Part shown: positions 61,586 through 64,000 of the stretch, in pieces
Layout: each line of letters opens with the position of its first letter
How positions within the stretch are numbered: position 1 is the stretch's first letter
Origin: Adineta steineri
Taxonomy: Eukaryota > Rotifera > Eurotatoria > Adinetida > Adinetidae
Assembly: GCA_905250115.1 (NCBI GenBank)
Contig: CAJNOI010000016.1
Span: 124,001 to 188,000 of the forward strand
Reading direction: 5' to 3'
DNA: 64,000 nt
Notes under the pieces: generated by a model
The model's input: the letters and a program-made list of their open reading frames with translations, nothing else
Told to the model about the DNA's origin: nothing
Database searches by the model: none
Translations under genes and position numbers: made by a program

Positions 61586-63867
61586 ATGACGACAAATATT
61601 TCAACTTCAAAATCTCCTCTACCACACTTTGCTTGTCAAGTATGCGGGAATTTCCTGCAACAAGATTCTTCATTAGAATCAATCGATGATCAGATAATGA
61701 AACCAAGTGGTGGTAAAAACAAATACATATTTTCAACTGAATTATATATTTTCTTTTATTTAAGCATGTAGTACAACCATGTGTGATGAATCCTATAATG
61801 AATTACAACAAGGCGGAGTATGTACAAATTATAATAGGAACGTCTTTTTTATATATTTTTTTTCTAGTCCGATGGTACTATTGTTATTCGTAAAACATTA
61901 GGACGAAAAAGATTGTATGTTACTTAAAAAATAAATAAATCAATTAATTCTTTTATTTTTTTCATTGTATATTCATAGATCACAAAGTAGTCTTGATAGT
62001 ACAAACAGTTTTGCATTTGTTCCTCATGATTTAAATAAAGATTTGGAACAAAAATCAATGCGTGAATATCGAAATGATATTAATGTAAAAGAAAATTTCT
62101 TCTATCGCTTATTTATCTTTTAATTCTTTCATTTTATTTATAATAGATGCATGAAAAATTCTATGATTTTCTTTCTGAACAATATACATTTGATCATCCT
62201 TTATGTCAAGTAAGATTAAATTTGACTAAACAAATATTTTTTCTTAATTATATTAATTATAAAAAAAAACTAGGAATGTACAGATACACTGCTGGATAAA
62301 CTCGATGTTGATTTACAAATGGCGACACATGAATTAACAAGTTATCAGTAAGATAATGAGAAAAGAAAACATTTTTATATTGATGAAAAATTAATATTTT
62401 TAGAAAATTACTCGAACAATTTAATTCAGCAACAAATATTCAACCAGAAGATTATGATAAATTAAAACAAGATTTACTTGAAGTAAAATAAAATAAGTTT
62501 AAGAATTAATTAATTTTTTATCTTTAAAATATAGTTAGATGAAGAAGAAAACAAATTAAAAGATGAATTAGCAGCTTTAGAAAAAGAAAATGAACGAATA
62601 CAACATGAATCTGAACAACTAACAAAAGAAGAACAATCATTAGAAATTGAAGAAACTAGGTAATTATAAATATTCTATAACATTATAGATTATTTTTCTT
62701 TCTTTCGAAGATTTTTACGAGATTATAATGAACAAAAACGTTTATTATATGAAGCTGAAGATGAACAGAAAAGGTAAATATTCAAAAGACATAATTCATA
62801 AAATTATTTTCTTTTTAGTATTGATAATCAAACAAAACATGCTCGTGCTCAATATGAAAAATTAAGTAAAACAAATGCTTTTAATGCTGCATTTCATATA
62901 TGGTTAGTTAAAAGAGATGTTTTCAACTTCTTTACATAATATTATTCCATAGGCATCAAGAACATTTTGGTACAATAAACGGTTTTCGTCTTGGTCGTTT
63001 ACCAAGCATTGCTGTAAAATATTCTTTAAATATATTCTCTTAGTTATTTTATTTTGAATGAAAATAGGTTGAATGGTCAGAAATCAATGCTGGTCTTGGT
63101 CAAGCTGCTTTATTACTTAATTCCTTAGCTAAACGAATTGATCTTCAATTCACTAAGTAATCGATATTTGTTATTTATTTTTTGAAAATTATTACCTTTT
63201 TTTGTATATTAATAGATATAGAATTATTCCATTAGGAAGTTATTCCTATATAGAAGATTTTAATGAACGTAAAAATGGAAAATTTGTACAATTACCACTT
63301 TATACAGGTCGACGACATTTTAGTTGGGATACTCAGTAAATTTATTTTTATATTTATTTTTAAAAAACATTAATTTTATTTTTGAAAATTTAGATTCGAT
63401 AAAGCATTGATTGCATTCCTTGATTGTGTTAATCAAGTAAGATTTTTAGTATCATCATCATTTTTTTAATATTTATTTTGATTTCATATAGTTTAAATTA
63501 GCAATTGAATCGAAGAATCAACGTTTTTGTTTACCATATAAAATGAATGAAAAAGGAAATGGTATTATAACCGATAGTAATGGTTATCAATTTAGCGTCA
63601 GGTATTAAAAATTATCAAACTTTCGAATATAGCTATTATCGTTTTAATTAGATCACAAGTTAGTTCACAAGAACAATGGACAAAAGCATTAAAATATATG
63701 TTAACGAATTTAAAATGGGGTAATTAATATTTCTTTTATATTTATGATAAAGTGAACTTATTTTCTATTAAGGTTTGACTTGGATAACCAGTCAGTTACC
63801 TGATGATATGACAACATCTAATGCTATCCCATCGCCATCATCACCAACAGTTGCATCGCCAAGATAA
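61586..63867 (+). CDS. BECN1: Beclin 1 / Atg6, autophagy PI3-kinase complex subunit
   Basis: Beclin 1 is the regulatory core of the VPS34 complexes that make PI3P in autophagy and endosomal sorting. Seventeen exons give 468 aa (human 450): 61586-61712, 61765-61817, 61868-61914, 61979-62084, 62147-62209, 62274-62347, 62404-62482, 62535-62659, 62711-62773, 62819-62902, 62953-63013, 63068-63156, 63216-63335, 63394-63436, 63492-63601, 63652-63719, 63773-63867. The N-terminal CQVC pair matches human [12 protein letters not shown] matches the human ESANSFTLI site. [16 protein letters not shown] opens a coiled coil rich in Glu/Lys (about 150-255). The membrane-binding BARA domain follows: [61 protein letters not shown], and [22 protein letters not shown]. 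The BH3 segment lacks the usual Gly-Asp (human VTGDLFD is MHEKFYD here). A Ser/Pro-rich tail of about 25 residues is extra. Confidence 0.96.
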
Positions 63868-64000
63868 AACGAAAAATTTGTCTCTTTCTCCTCTTTTTTT
63901 TGCATATGTGTTTTTTTTTCTATATTTATTTTATCATTGTATATGATTTTTCTTTTTTTGTCGATTATAATTAAATCAAGGATAGATAATAACAAAAAAC
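63868..64000. other. Beclin 1 3' UTR start
   Basis: T-rich sequence after the stop codon, running to the window edge. Nothing else is seen. Confidence 0.6.

Overview
This is a 64 kb piece of an AT-rich metazoan nuclear genome. Genes carry many short introns (mostly 45-80 bp) with pyrimidine/T-rich acceptors. Several proteins align end to end with human orthologues that I know from memory. Compact genes, acceptor-like AG sites a few bases before many start codons, an intronless methyltransferase that looks foreign, and small DNA-transposon relics all fit a bdelloid rotifer (Adineta/Rotaria type). That taxon is an inference; no taxonomic marker is present. Two runs of N (19779-19878 and 55040-55049) show that it is a scaffold.

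Layout, left to right. 1-5758 (-): MAP3K4, without its kinase end, which lies off the left edge. 5930-7396 (-): type I protein arginine methyltransferase. 9727-11435 (-): KIAA0930 homologue, head-to-head with 11806-13348 (+): G-protein alpha-o, exactly 354 aa. 15696-20641 (-): ARHGAP39/Vilse (WW-MyTH4-RhoGAP), head-to-head with 21115-26128 (+): SF3B1. 27245-34370 (+): a 2318-aa receptor-like protein with eight SUEL-lectin/CUB pairs, one fibronectin type II domain and a transmembrane segment. 37413-42459 (-): FACT subunit SPT16. 42460-49100: a repeat-rich island holding one intronless membrane-anchored methyltransferase (46356-47378), an LTR-like repeat pair, a hAT-type MITE with an 8-bp target duplication, and other inverted repeats. 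50495-51259 (+): eIF3j. 52776-56163 (+): C2H2 zinc-finger protein. 56533-60161 (+): VAC14. 60679-61089: decayed MITE. 61586-63867 (+): Beclin 1.

These are housekeeping or signalling genes (splicing, transcription elongation, translation initiation, PI(3,5)P2 and PI3P membrane traffic, Rho and stress-kinase signalling). They form no operon-like functional unit. VAC14 and Beclin 1 are neighbours and both act on phosphoinositide/endolysosomal membranes, but nothing in the sequence shows co-regulation.

The strongest observations are: an AT-AC (U12-type) intron in VAC14 with textbook donor and branch site; two in-frame cassette-exon candidates in the same gene; an alternative terminal exon pair in SF3B1 that would give a short N-terminal isoform; the SUEL/CUB/FN2 receptor; the methyltransferase island; and a false 10-N gap whose 40-bp flanks are identical and whose removal restores a reading frame. 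Exon borders were read by eye from splice motifs, reading phase and homology. Phase sums close exactly for every complete gene listed.
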